Below are positions 1 through 5,524 of a stretch of DNA of 7,907 bases, in pieces. The position numbers were made by a program, and so were the translations under genes. Numbering within the stretch: position 1 is the first letter of the stretch; the number at the start of each line of letters is the position of its first letter. The notes under the pieces are model-generated. The model searched no databases, was not told where the DNA came from, and worked only from the letters and a program-made list of their open reading frames with translations. Source of the DNA: Ruminococcaceae bacterium UBA5905 (GTDB taxonomy: Bacteria; Bacillota; Clostridia; Oscillospirales; Acutalibacteraceae); assembly GCA_002431285.1 (NCBI GenBank), contig DJEF01000018.1, positions 312 through 8,218 on the forward strand, read 5' to 3'.

Positions 1-692
1 TGCCCGGCGATCCCCTGCGGGCACAGTATATTGCGGAGCATTTTCTGGATGAACCCCGGTTGGTGAATCGTGTGCGCGGGGTGCAGGGCTATACCGGCGT
101 CTATCGCGGGGTACCGGTCAGCGTGATGGCCAGCGGCATGGGGATGCCCTCCATCGGCATCTATGCCCGGGAGCTGTATGAGGCCTATGGCGTGCAGACG
201 ATCCTGCGGGTCGGCTCTGCCGGAGCGATGGATCCGTCGGTGCATCTGCGGGATATCGTTCTCGGGCAGGCGGCATGCACCGATTCGGCGTTCGCCGGAC
301 AGTTCCGGCTGCCGGGCACTTTTGCTCCCATCGCGTCCTATCCGGTGCTGCGGCGGTGCGCCGACAGCGCCGCGCGGATGGGGCTGCCGGTGCATGTGGG
401 CAATCTGCTGTCCTCCGATCGGTTCTATAACGACGAGGACGATCTGCCGCCGGCGCAGCGCAGCACGGCGTTGTGGGCCAAGATGGGGGTGCTGGCGGTG
501 GAGATGGAGGCGGCGGCGCTGTATATGACGGCGGCGCGGCTGGGACGGCAGGCGCTGGCCATCTGCACCGTGTCCGACCACCTCATAACCGGCGAGAGCA
601 CCACCTCGGAAGAACGGCAGAATTCCTTCACCGATATGATGCGGCTGGCGCTGGAAACCGCCGTGTCGCCGGAAACGGAGGCGGGTGTATGA
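1..692 (+). CDS. deoD: Purine nucleoside phosphorylase, DeoD type (5' end missing)
   Basis: This enzyme cleaves purine (deoxy)nucleosides with phosphate to free base and (deoxy)ribose-1-phosphate in the cytoplasm. The frame is open from the left edge and its first full codon is at base 3. It begins with PGDPLRAQYIAEHF, the phosphate-binding start of bacterial hexameric PNPs, so only about 15-20 N-terminal residues should be missing. Further family landmarks are VRGVQGYTG, SGMGMPS, LRVGSAGA, VGNLLSSDRFY, the substrate-binding VEMEAA and the catalytic TVSDH segment, in the expected order. An internal GTG at 60 is not the start, because conserved sequence precedes it. The stop codon overlaps the deoB start as ATGA at 689-692, so the two are probably translationally coupled in a salvage operon whose beginning lies outside the window. 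Family assignment is firm; substrate range is inferred. Confidence 0.95.
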   Translation, partial: PGDPLRAQYIAEHFLDEPRLVNRVRGVQGYTGVYRGVPVSVMASGMGMPSIGIYARELYEAYGVQTILRVGSAGAMDPSVHLRDIVLGQAACTDSAFAGQFRLPGTFAPIASYPVLRRCADSAARMGLPVHVGNLLSSDRFYNDEDDLPPAQRSTALWAKMGVLAVEMEAAALYMTAARLGRQALAICTVSDHLITGESTTSEERQNSFTDMMRLALETAVSPETEAGV

Positions 693-1864
693 AACGGGTG
701 TTTCTGATCGTATTGGATTCCTGCGGCATCGGGGAAGCGCCGGATGCCGCTGCTTTCGGCGATCATGACTGCCATACCCTGCGGCGGATCGCCGCCGCCC
801 GGGATTTCCGGGCGGACACCATGGGACGGCTGGGGCTGTTCAATATCGACGGGCAGGATTTCCGTCCTCCGGCGCAGGAGCCGCTGGCGGCCTATGCCCG
901 CATGACCGAGCGCTCGGCGGGCAAGGATACCACCATTGGCCATTGGGAGATCGCCGGTGTGGTGTCGGAGCGTCCGCTGCCCACCTTCCCGGACGGATTT
1001 CCGCCGGAGGTGCTGGAGCCGTTCTGCGCCGCCACCGGACGGGGTGTGCTATGCAACCGTCCCTATTCCGGCACCGATGTGATCCGGGATTACGGTCGGC
1101 AGCATCTGGAGACCGGGGATCTGATCGTGTATACCTCGGCGGACAGCGTGTTTCAGATCGCCGCCCATGAGGAGCTGGTGCCGCCGGAGCAGCTGTATGC
1201 CTATTGCCGGGCGGCGCGGTCGATCCTCACCGGCGACTATGCGGTGGGACGGGTCATCGCCCGTCCCTTTGTGGGGTCGCCGGAGACCGGTTTCACCCGC
1301 ACCGCCAATCGGCACGATTTTTCGCTGGAGCCGCCGAAGGAGACGCTGCTCGACGCCCTCAAGACTGCCGGACAGACCGTCTGGGCGGTGGGGAAGATCG
1401 GCGATATTTTCGCCGGGCGGGGGATCACCCGTGCCGAGCGTACCCGGGATAACGGAGAGGGCATGGCCGCCGCCCTGCGGGCGCAGAAAGAGCCGTTCGC
1501 CGGTCTGTGCTTTATCAATCTGGTGGATTTCGATATGCTCTACGGCCATCGGCAGGATGTGGAGGGCTACGGCCGGGCATTCGGCGCTTTTGACCGGTGG
1601 TTGCCGGAGTTTCTGGCGGGAATGCAGCCGGAAGATGTGCTGATGATCACCGCCGATCACGGCTGTGACCCCGGAGATGCCAGCACCGACCACAGCCGGG
1701 AGTATACACCGCTTCTGATGTATGGCGCGTCGGTGCGGCCGGTGAATCTGGGGACCCGCCCCACCTTTGCGGATATCGGGGCGACGGCGGCGGAGTATCT
1801 GGGCGTGGATTTCCGGGGGGGTGGATCCAGTCTGTGGCCTGCGGTGAGAAAGGAGCCGGTGTGA
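689..1864 (+). CDS. deoB: Phosphopentomutase DeoB
   Basis: DeoB interconverts (deoxy)ribose-1-phosphate and (deoxy)ribose-5-phosphate, linking nucleoside breakdown to central carbon metabolism. The protein has 391 residues, normal for the family, and belongs to the alkaline-phosphatase-like metalloenzymes. Expected metal ligands are visible: D10 in FLIVLDSCGIGE, D282 and H287 in NLVDFDMLYGHR, D323 and H324 in ITADHG, and H335 in TDHSRE. The phosphate-accepting Thr is probably T81 in GKDTTIGHWEIAG. I chose the ATG at 689 because it gives the canonical MKRVFLIVLD start. The frame is open further upstream, but that sequence is the deoD gene read in another frame. The start overlaps the deoD stop (ATGA), and the deoB stop overlaps the cdd start (TGATG). 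Nothing in the protein looks broken. Confidence 0.97.
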   Translation: MKRVFLIVLDSCGIGEAPDAAAFGDHDCHTLRRIAAARDFRADTMGRLGLFNIDGQDFRPPAQEPLAAYARMTERSAGKDTTIGHWEIAGVVSERPLPTFPDGFPPEVLEPFCAATGRGVLCNRPYSGTDVIRDYGRQHLETGDLIVYTSADSVFQIAAHEELVPPEQLYAYCRAARSILTGDYAVGRVIARPFVGSPETGFTRTANRHDFSLEPPKETLLDALKTAGQTVWAVGKIGDIFAGRGITRAERTRDNGEGMAAALRAQKEPFAGLCFINLVDFDMLYGHRQDVEGYGRAFGAFDRWLPEFLAGMQPEDVLMITADHGCDPGDASTDHSREYTPLLMYGASVRPVNLGTRPTFADIGATAAEYLGVDFRGGGSSLWPAVRKEPV

Positions 1865-2280
1865 TGGATGAACGGACCTTGTGTCATCTGGCCATCCAGG
1901 CGGCGCAGGGCGCGTATGCGCCCTATTCCCACTATCGGGTGGGGGCGGCGCTGCTGAGCGAGGACGGCCGGATGTTCACCGGCTGCAATGTGGAGAATGC
2001 CGCCTACGGTTCTACCGTCTGCGCCGAGCGCACCGCCATTCTCAAGGCGGTCAGCGAGGGGGCGCGGCGCTTCTCCATGCTGGCGGTAGCCGGCGGCCGT
2101 GAAGGGAAGATTCGGGGCGGCTATCCGCCCTGCGGCGCCTGCCGCCAGGTGCTGGCGGAATTCTGCCCGCCGGATTTTCCGGTGCTGCTGGCGACCGGTG
2201 CGGACACTTATGAACGGTATACGCTGGGGGAATTGCTGCCCCACGCGTTCGGCGCCGGGTATATTCAGGCCGGAGAATGA
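1864..2280 (+). CDS. cdd: Cytidine deaminase (small homotetrameric type)
   Basis: The enzyme hydrolytically deaminates cytidine and deoxycytidine to uridine and deoxyuridine. The 138-residue length fits the short tetrameric bacterial class. The zinc site is complete: C53-A54-E55 in STVCAERTA supplies one Cys ligand and the proton-shuttling Glu, and PPCGACRQ supplies C90 and C93. The substrate-binding GCNVENAAYG segment (residues 40-49) and the early AYAPYSHYRVGAAL are also typical. The ATG at 1864 gives MDERTL, the usual N-terminal length. An in-frame start at 1834 would add ten atypical residues inside deoB. The start overlaps the deoB stop codon by one base (TGATG), so cdd is probably translated by coupling. 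It is the last gene of the operon and a hairpin terminator follows 33 bases later. Confidence 0.96.
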   Translation: MDERTLCHLAIQAAQGAYAPYSHYRVGAALLSEDGRMFTGCNVENAAYGSTVCAERTAILKAVSEGARRFSMLAVAGGREGKIRGGYPPCGACRQVLAEFCPPDFPVLLATGADTYERYTLGELLPHAFGAGYIQAGE

Positions 2281-2313
2281 TCAGGCCGGAGAAAACAATG
2301 CGGATGTGTTCAG

Positions 2314-2349
2314 CGCCGCCCCATCGGGAGACCGGGGGGGCGGCGTTTT
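2314..2349 (+). terminator. Rho-independent terminator of the deoD-deoB-cdd operon
   Basis: A 9-bp GC-only stem pairs 2314-2322 (CGCCGCCCC) with 2337-2345 (GGGGCGGCG). The 14-base loop can form a small inner CGG/CCG hairpin. TTTT follows directly, though the T tract is short and then broken by C and G. Its position after the last salvage gene supports the call. Confidence 0.75.
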
Positions 2350-2391
2350 CTGCTGTCGATATCGACGGATCGGCGAATGGTGAAAAGGGGG

Positions 2392-2420
2392 TTGACAAAC
2401 GGGTGATTTGCGGATATAAT
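2392..2420 (+). promoter_or_regulatory. Consensus sigma-A promoter for the marR-tauE unit
   Basis: TTGACA at 2392-2397 and TATAAT at 2415-2420 are separated by exactly 17 bases, a perfect match to the vegetative consensus. Transcription should start near 2427, giving a 5' leader of about 40 bases. Such a strong core promoter usually needs a repressor, which fits the repeats that follow it and the regulator gene it drives. Confidence 0.9.
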
Positions 2421-2422
2421 AC

Positions 2423-2452
2423 TTCAAAAGTTGAACAATTCATAATTTGAAC
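2423..2452 (+). promoter_or_regulatory. Probable operator: overlapping TTCAA/TTGAA half-sites at the transcription start
   Basis: TTCAA (2423-2427) and TTGAA (2431-2435) form an inverted repeat with a 3-base centre, right at the predicted start of transcription. TGAA-CAA-TTCA (2432-2442) overlaps it. TTGAAC occurs at 2431 and again at 2447, 16 bases apart. MarR-family proteins typically bind short AT-rich palindromes in such positions. Binding by the adjacent regulator is inference. Confidence 0.55.
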
Positions 2453-2466
2453 GATTTGGAGCGCAT

Positions 2467-2901
2467 ATGAGACCGAGCATTGAACTGACCCGTAAGATCG
2501 CGCTGGCGTATGGGGCGATATGCAAGCCCCTTTGCCGGGAATTGGAGCTGCCCCAGACGGCGTTTGACATTCTGATGTTTCTGGGCAATAATCCGGATTG
2601 CAAGACGGCCGGCGATATCGTAGAACTGCGTCACATCAAGGCGAATCTGGTGTCGGCGTATGTGGAACGGCTGGTGCAGGCCGGGTATCTGGAGCGCCGC
2701 CCCGTTCCGGGGGATCGGCGCAAGGCGGAACTGTTCTGCACCGAAAAGGCGCGGGCGGTGATCGCCCGGGGACAGCGGCTGCAGAATGACTTTGTGACGC
2801 GGTTGTTTGCAGATATGGACGAGGAGACGCGCCGTGCTTTTTTTGCGGCGCTCGCCGTGATCGGAAAGAATTCAGATGCGATTCTTGCGGAGGGCTTGTA
2901 A
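2467..2901 (+). CDS. MarR-family winged-helix transcriptional regulator
   Basis: This 144-residue protein has the size and layout of MarR regulators: an N-terminal dimerisation helix (about 3-27), a winged helix-turn-helix (about 28-95) and C-terminal helices that complete the dimer interface (about 95-140). KTAGDIVELRHIKANLVSAY (46-65) covers the HTH, with the recognition helix around HIKANLVSAYVERLV. QAGYLERR leads into the wing, which keeps the DRR element (83-85) typical of the family. The ATG at 2467 follows GGAG at 2458-2461. The gene lies just behind a consensus promoter with repeat half-sites and 3 bases before a permease gene, so it probably represses its own operon and is relieved by a ligand connected with the permease. 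The ligand cannot be read from the sequence. Confidence 0.9.
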   Translation: MRPSIELTRKIALAYGAICKPLCRELELPQTAFDILMFLGNNPDCKTAGDIVELRHIKANLVSAYVERLVQAGYLERRPVPGDRRKAELFCTEKARAVIARGQRLQNDFVTRLFADMDEETRRAFFAALAVIGKNSDAILAEGL

Positions 2902-2904
2902 ACG

Positions 2905-3681
2905 ATGGAATTGTTTAAGACGATTTTAGTCACCTTTTTCGCCGGTATGGGAGCCGGTCTGGGCACCGGCTTTGCCGGAATGAGCGCGGCGGCGGTGATC
3001 AGTCCCATGCTGATCACCTTCCTGCACATGGATCCGTATATGGCGGTGGGGATTGCCCTGTCCTCCGACGTGCTGGCCAGTGCGGTCTCCGCCTATACCT
3101 ATCATAAGAATAAGAATCTGGACATTAAAAACGGGCTGGTCATGCTGGCCAGCGTGCTGGCTTTCACGGTGGTGGGCAGCTATATCGCCAGTCTGGTGCC
3201 GTCGACCACCATGGGCGGGTTCTCGGTGTTCATGACGTTTCTGCTGGGGATCAAGTTCATTGTGCGGCCGGTGATGACCACCAAGGAATCCATGGCGGCC
3301 ACCTCGGCGAAGAAACGGGTGATCCAGTCGCTGGTGTGCGGGGCGCTGATCGGTTTTATCTGCGGCTTTGTGGGCGCTGGCGGCGGCATGATGATGTTGC
3401 TGATTCTCACCAGTGTGCTGGGGTATGAGCTGAAGACCGCCGTGGGCACCAGCGTGTTTATCATGACCTTTACGGCGCTGACCGGCTCTGTGTCCCATTT
3501 TGCCATCGGCGGGCTGCCGGACGTGACCGTTTGGCTGCTGTGCATTGCCTTTACGCTGATTTGGGCGCGCATCGCCGCCGTGTTCGCCAACAAAGCACAG
3601 CCGAAAACTCTCAATCGCGCCACCGGTGTGGTGTTGGTGGTGCTGGGGGCGGTGATCATGGGATTTCAGCTGTTGAGTTGA
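2905..3681 (+). CDS. TauE/SafE-family membrane permease (putative anion/sulfite exporter)
   Basis: The 258-residue protein is very hydrophobic, with roughly eight membrane segments and no large soluble domain. It shows the internal duplication of the TauE/SafE family. The first half contains GMGAGLGTGFAGMSAAAVISP (14-34) then GIALSSDVLASAVSAYTYHKNK. The second contains GFICGFVGAGGGMMMLLILTS (150-170) then AVGTSVFIMTFTALTGSVSH. Members move sulfur-containing organic or inorganic anions such as sulfite or sulfoacetate, but many are uncharacterised, so the substrate is open. The ATG at 2905 is preceded by GGAGGG at 2889-2894 inside the end of marR. The 3-base gap to marR shows cotranscription, so the regulator probably controls this transporter. 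A hairpin terminator follows about 50 bases after the stop. Confidence 0.88.
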   Translation: MELFKTILVTFFAGMGAGLGTGFAGMSAAAVISPMLITFLHMDPYMAVGIALSSDVLASAVSAYTYHKNKNLDIKNGLVMLASVLAFTVVGSYIASLVPSTTMGGFSVFMTFLLGIKFIVRPVMTTKESMAATSAKKRVIQSLVCGALIGFICGFVGAGGGMMMLLILTSVLGYELKTAVGTSVFIMTFTALTGSVSHFAIGGLPDVTVWLLCIAFTLIWARIAAVFANKAQPKTLNRATGVVLVVLGAVIMGFQLLS

Positions 3682-3730
3682 GAATAGATAAAGGAAGAAT
3701 GCGAGCACAAACAGAATCGTACAGATAACT

Positions 3731-3770
3731 AACGCCGTTCGGACAGCCTGCCGGACGGCGTTGTTGTTCT
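3731..3770 (+). terminator. Rho-independent terminator after the permease gene
   Basis: A 12-bp stem with one G-T pair joins 3731-3742 (AACGCCGTTCGG) and 3751-3762 (CCGGACGGCGTT) around an 8-base loop. The following tract GTTGTTCT is only moderately T-rich. It ends the marR-permease unit. Confidence 0.8.
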
Positions 3771-3808
3771 GCCCGGATTTTGAGTCGGCCCCGTGGCGGT
3801 CCGTGTGT

Positions 3809-3850
3809 CGGCTCCTGTGTGGTCGATACCGGCCGCAGGAGCCGCTTTTT
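3809..3850 (+). terminator. Second hairpin terminator, upstream of spo0A
   Basis: A 9-bp stem pairs CGGCTCCTG (3809-3817) with CAGGAGCCG (3836-3844), with an 18-base loop. C and TTTTT follow at 3845-3850. The T run is on the + strand side only, so it stops rightward transcription. No gene lies between it and the previous terminator. It probably serves as a back-up insulating spo0A from the permease operon, but could end a short untranslated RNA. Confidence 0.7.
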
Positions 3851-3879
3851 CACCGTATTGGCGTAGCGGTGGGGGCATC

Positions 3880-3887
3880 TTCGACAA
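3880..3887 (-). promoter_or_regulatory. Perfect 0A box (Spo0A binding site), reverse orientation
   Basis: The + strand reads TTCGACAA, the exact reverse complement of the 0A box core TTGTCGAA that Spo0A-phosphate recognises in Bacillus and Clostridium. It sits 147 bases before the spo0A start and about 80 bases before the likely -35 box, where autoregulation is expected. A weaker two-mismatch relative (TCATCGAA) lies at 3930-3937. Confidence 0.7.
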
Positions 3888-3939
3888 GATATATGGTTTT
3901 CACGGATTTTTCTCAGCAAAAGCGAAATCTCATCGAAAA

Positions 3940-3960
3940 AAATACCAAAAAATGGTATTT
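3940..3960. repeat. 8-bp inverted repeat in the spo0A control region
   Basis: AAATACCA (3940-3947) and TGGTATTT (3953-3960) are perfect inverted copies separated by AAAAA. The right arm partly overlaps a second inverted pair, TTACCAT (3959-3965) and ATGGTAA (3986-3992), which spans the core promoter. The TACCA/TGGTA unit thus occurs four times in about 50 bases, suggesting an operator for a dimeric regulator. Confidence 0.55.
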
Positions 3961-3966
3961 ACCATC

Positions 3967-3995
3967 TTGCCAAAATTGCCAATTTATGGTAATAT
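3967..3995 (+). promoter_or_regulatory. Probable vegetative promoter of spo0A
   Basis: TTGCCA (3967-3972) and TAATAT (3990-3995) are separated by 17 bases. The -10 box is a partial match. The -35 lies in a direct repeat: TTGCCAA occurs at 3967-3973 and 3976-3982. Transcription from here would give a leader of roughly 30 bases. A sigma-H-like pair (ACGGATTT near 3902 and CGAAAT near 3923) is too degenerate to annotate separately. Confidence 0.5.
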
Positions 3996-4025
3996 CTATA
4001 CAAGATCAAACGAAAAAGGAGAGAA

Positions 4026-4037
4026 ATGAACGTATGA
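4026..4037 (+). other. Three-codon upstream ORF (Met-Asn-Val) overlapping the spo0A start
   Basis: ATG AAC GTA TGA at 4026-4037 follows AAGGAG (4016-4021) with a short 4-base spacer. Its stop codon overlaps the spo0A ATG as ATGA at 4034-4037. The same Shine-Dalgarno lies 12 bases from the spo0A ATG, which is long. Initiation at the mini-ORF with re-initiation at spo0A is possible, but the arrangement could be chance. Confidence 0.3.
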
Positions 4038-4813
4038 GTAGAAAAATCCGTGTCCTATTAGCCGATAACAGCGAGTTTTTTGCTGTTCCGTGTGCCAATG
4101 GGATGAAATCCCGCGGTCTGGACGTGATCACCACGGAAAAGGACGGAAAAAGTCTGCTGGATGTTATTGCCCGGCAGGAGCCGGATGTGGTGCTGCTGGA
4201 CTTTTTCCTGCCTCGGCTGGATGCCATCGGTGTCCTGAAAGCGCTGGACGGGCTGGGGCTGTCCAAGCGTCCCATGATGATGATCATGTCCGGTTTCGAC
4301 AATCCGGCGCTGGAGCGGGAAGCGCTGAATGCCGGTGCAGACTATTATTTTCTGAAGCCCTTTGACGTGGGAGAGATGGCGGCGCGGATACTGACGCTGT
4401 GCGGAGACCATCCGCCGGTGCAGATGCGCCGGGAGGCGGGAGCCGACACCGCCGCCGGGCAGTCTTTGGAAATGCAGGTGACCGAGATCATTCATCAGAT
4501 CGGCGTTCCGGCGCATATCAAGGGCTACCAGTATCTGCGGGATTCCATTCTTATGGCCATCGAGGACGGCAGTATCATCAACGCCGTGACCAAGCGGCTG
4601 TATCCGGCGGTGGCGAAGAAGCACGACACCACTTCCTCACGGGTGGAGCGGGCGATCCGCCATGCCATTGAGGTGGCGTGGGATCGGGGTGATGTGGATG
4701 TGCTGAATTCCTATTTTGGCTACACCATCCATAACAGCCGCGGAAAGCCCACCAATTCTGAATTCATCGCCATGATCTCCGATAAGTTCCGTTTGCAGAT
4801 GAAAGCGTCCTGA
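4034..4813 (+). CDS. spo0A: Sporulation master response regulator Spo0A
   Basis: Spo0A is the phosphorylation-activated DNA-binding protein that commits spore-formers to sporulation. The 259-residue length is standard. Residues 4-120 form the receiver, with phospho-acceptor D56 in [10 protein letters not shown]86 in MIMSGF and K108 in FLKPF. A variable linker (about 121-145) leads to the effector domain. That domain is nearly canonical: [18 protein letters not shown] (152-169), the recognition helix region [18 protein letters not shown] (199-216) and the C-terminal [22 protein letters not shown] (238-259). One acidic-pocket residue differs: LLADN gives D11-N12 where Bacillus has D10-D11. The ATG at 4034 gives the usual N-terminus; the frame is open upstream but carries no family sequence. 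The gene stands alone with its own control region, with neither spoIVB nor recN directly upstream. No convincing terminator follows it. Confidence 0.97.
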   Translation: MSRKIRVLLADNSEFFAVPCANGMKSRGLDVITTEKDGKSLLDVIARQEPDVVLLDFFLPRLDAIGVLKALDGLGLSKRPMMMIMSGFDNPALEREALNAGADYYFLKPFDVGEMAARILTLCGDHPPVQMRREAGADTAAGQSLEMQVTEIIHQIGVPAHIKGYQYLRDSILMAIEDGSIINAVTKRLYPAVAKKHDTTSSRVERAIRHAIEVAWDRGDVDVLNSYFGYTIHNSRGKPTNSEFIAMISDKFRLQMKAS

Positions 4814-4835
4814 CGCAGGGGGATGGATTTTCCCC

Positions 4836-4865
4836 TTGACATCGACCGGTGTCTCGCTGTACAAT
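4836..4865 (+). promoter_or_regulatory. Sigma-A-type promoter for the 171-residue unknown gene
   Basis: TTGACA (4836-4841) and TACAAT (4860-4865) are separated by 18 bases, a near-consensus match that begins 22 bases after the spo0A stop. Transcription should start near 4872, leaving a leader of about 65 bases. The T of the -35 box also starts an in-frame TTG, but its place in a promoter argues against use as a start codon. Confidence 0.8.
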
Positions 4866-4937
4866 AAACAGGAATCGGGCTGCGTCCCGTCCGGATCGGC
4901 CGGGCGCGGCGGCAGACACGGAAAGCGAGGAACCACG

Positions 4938-5453
4938 ATGGCAGGATACAGACCGAGAGGCGGGCAGAACCGCTCCAATAAGAATCGGGAGCCGAACGGC
5001 GGTAACGGAGCCGCCCGGCAGTCGGCAGGCAACCGCCCGCAGAGACAGCCGTCACAGGAGCGCACGGGCCGTTCCGGCGGCGCGCGCGCAGCGGCCGGAC
5101 GGGAGCCGCGGGGGGAGCGGGAGTTTGCACCCGGCGAGTTTTTCACGCTGGGAGAACATACGGAAGGACGCAGACACTATCGCTTTCGGTATAACGGCAA
5201 GCTGTACCGCATCATGGAAGGGCTGGCGGTTCCGAAGCCGTCCGCCGAGGGAACGGACGCGAGCGATGCATCGGCCGGGCCGGATACCGCGGCCGGAGCG
5301 GCGGAATCAGCTGCACCGGAGTCGGTGACGGAGACGCTGACTGCGGTGGCTCGGGCAGAGCCGGAGGAGACCGTGCGTCTGGAGGAGACCGACGCAAAAA
5401 AGGCGTATGAGGCTTGGAATCGGATCAAACGCCCGGAACGGTACGGCCTGTGA
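4938..5453 (+). CDS. Uncharacterised low-complexity protein with basic Arg/Gly-rich N-terminus
   Basis: I do not recognise this 171-residue protein. Residues 1-62 are basic and look disordered, rich in Arg, Gly, Asn and Gln (RPRGGQNRSNKNREPNGG and similar). Residues 63-95 could form a small beta fold around GEFFTLGEHTEGRRHYRFRYNGKLYRIMEG. Residues 100-148 are an Ala/Glu/Asp-rich acidic linker. Residues 149-171 look helical and end in AYEAWNRIKRPERYGL. There is no signal peptide or membrane segment. The ATG at 4938 has GAGGA at 4927-4931 with a 6-base spacer and lies downstream of a near-consensus promoter; a strong terminator follows, so this is a real single-gene unit. The Arg/Gly tail resembles nucleic-acid-binding tails, which is only a hint. 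The neighbouring spo0A does not by itself show a role in sporulation. Confidence 0.75.
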   Translation: MAGYRPRGGQNRSNKNREPNGGNGAARQSAGNRPQRQPSQERTGRSGGARAAAGREPRGEREFAPGEFFTLGEHTEGRRHYRFRYNGKLYRIMEGLAVPKPSAEGTDASDASAGPDTAAGAAESAAPESVTETLTAVARAEPEETVRLEETDAKKAYEAWNRIKRPERYGL

Positions 5454-5478
5454 GCCGGTGAACCGCAACATATACGCC

Positions 5479-5520
5479 AAGTGAGGACAGACGCAGGTCG
5501 CGTTTGTCCTCACTTTTTTT
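5479..5520 (+). terminator. Strong Rho-independent terminator after the unknown gene
   Basis: The stem pairs 5479-5489 (AAGTGAGGACA) with 5505-5515 and continues inward through one G-T pair and ACGC/GCGT to a 5-base loop at 5495-5499, 16 pairs in total. Seven T residues (5514-5520) finish it. This is the clearest terminator in the window. Confidence 0.92.
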
Positions 5521-5524
5521 GTAT

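Noticed and set aside
2355..2366. Perfect 12-base palindrome GTCGATATCGAC between the terminator and the marR promoter
   Set aside because: It occurs once and is too short to be telling. It lies about 25 bases upstream of the -35 box and differs from the half-sites near the transcription start.
2926..3708. Antisense open frame (260 codons) opposite the permease gene
   Set aside because: It is extremely rich in His and Gln, the expected shadow of a hydrophobic coding strand. The + strand product is a convincing membrane protein.
4817..4837. Small GGGGA/TCCCC hairpin after spo0A as a terminator
   Set aside because: The stem has only about 5-7 pairs, has no T run and merges into the next -35 box. 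I could not support a terminator, so spo0A transcripts may read through.
4836..4937. N-terminal extension of the unknown protein from a TTG at 4836
   Set aside because: That TTG is the beginning of a TTGACA -35 box, and the ATG at 4938 has a well-spaced Shine-Dalgarno.
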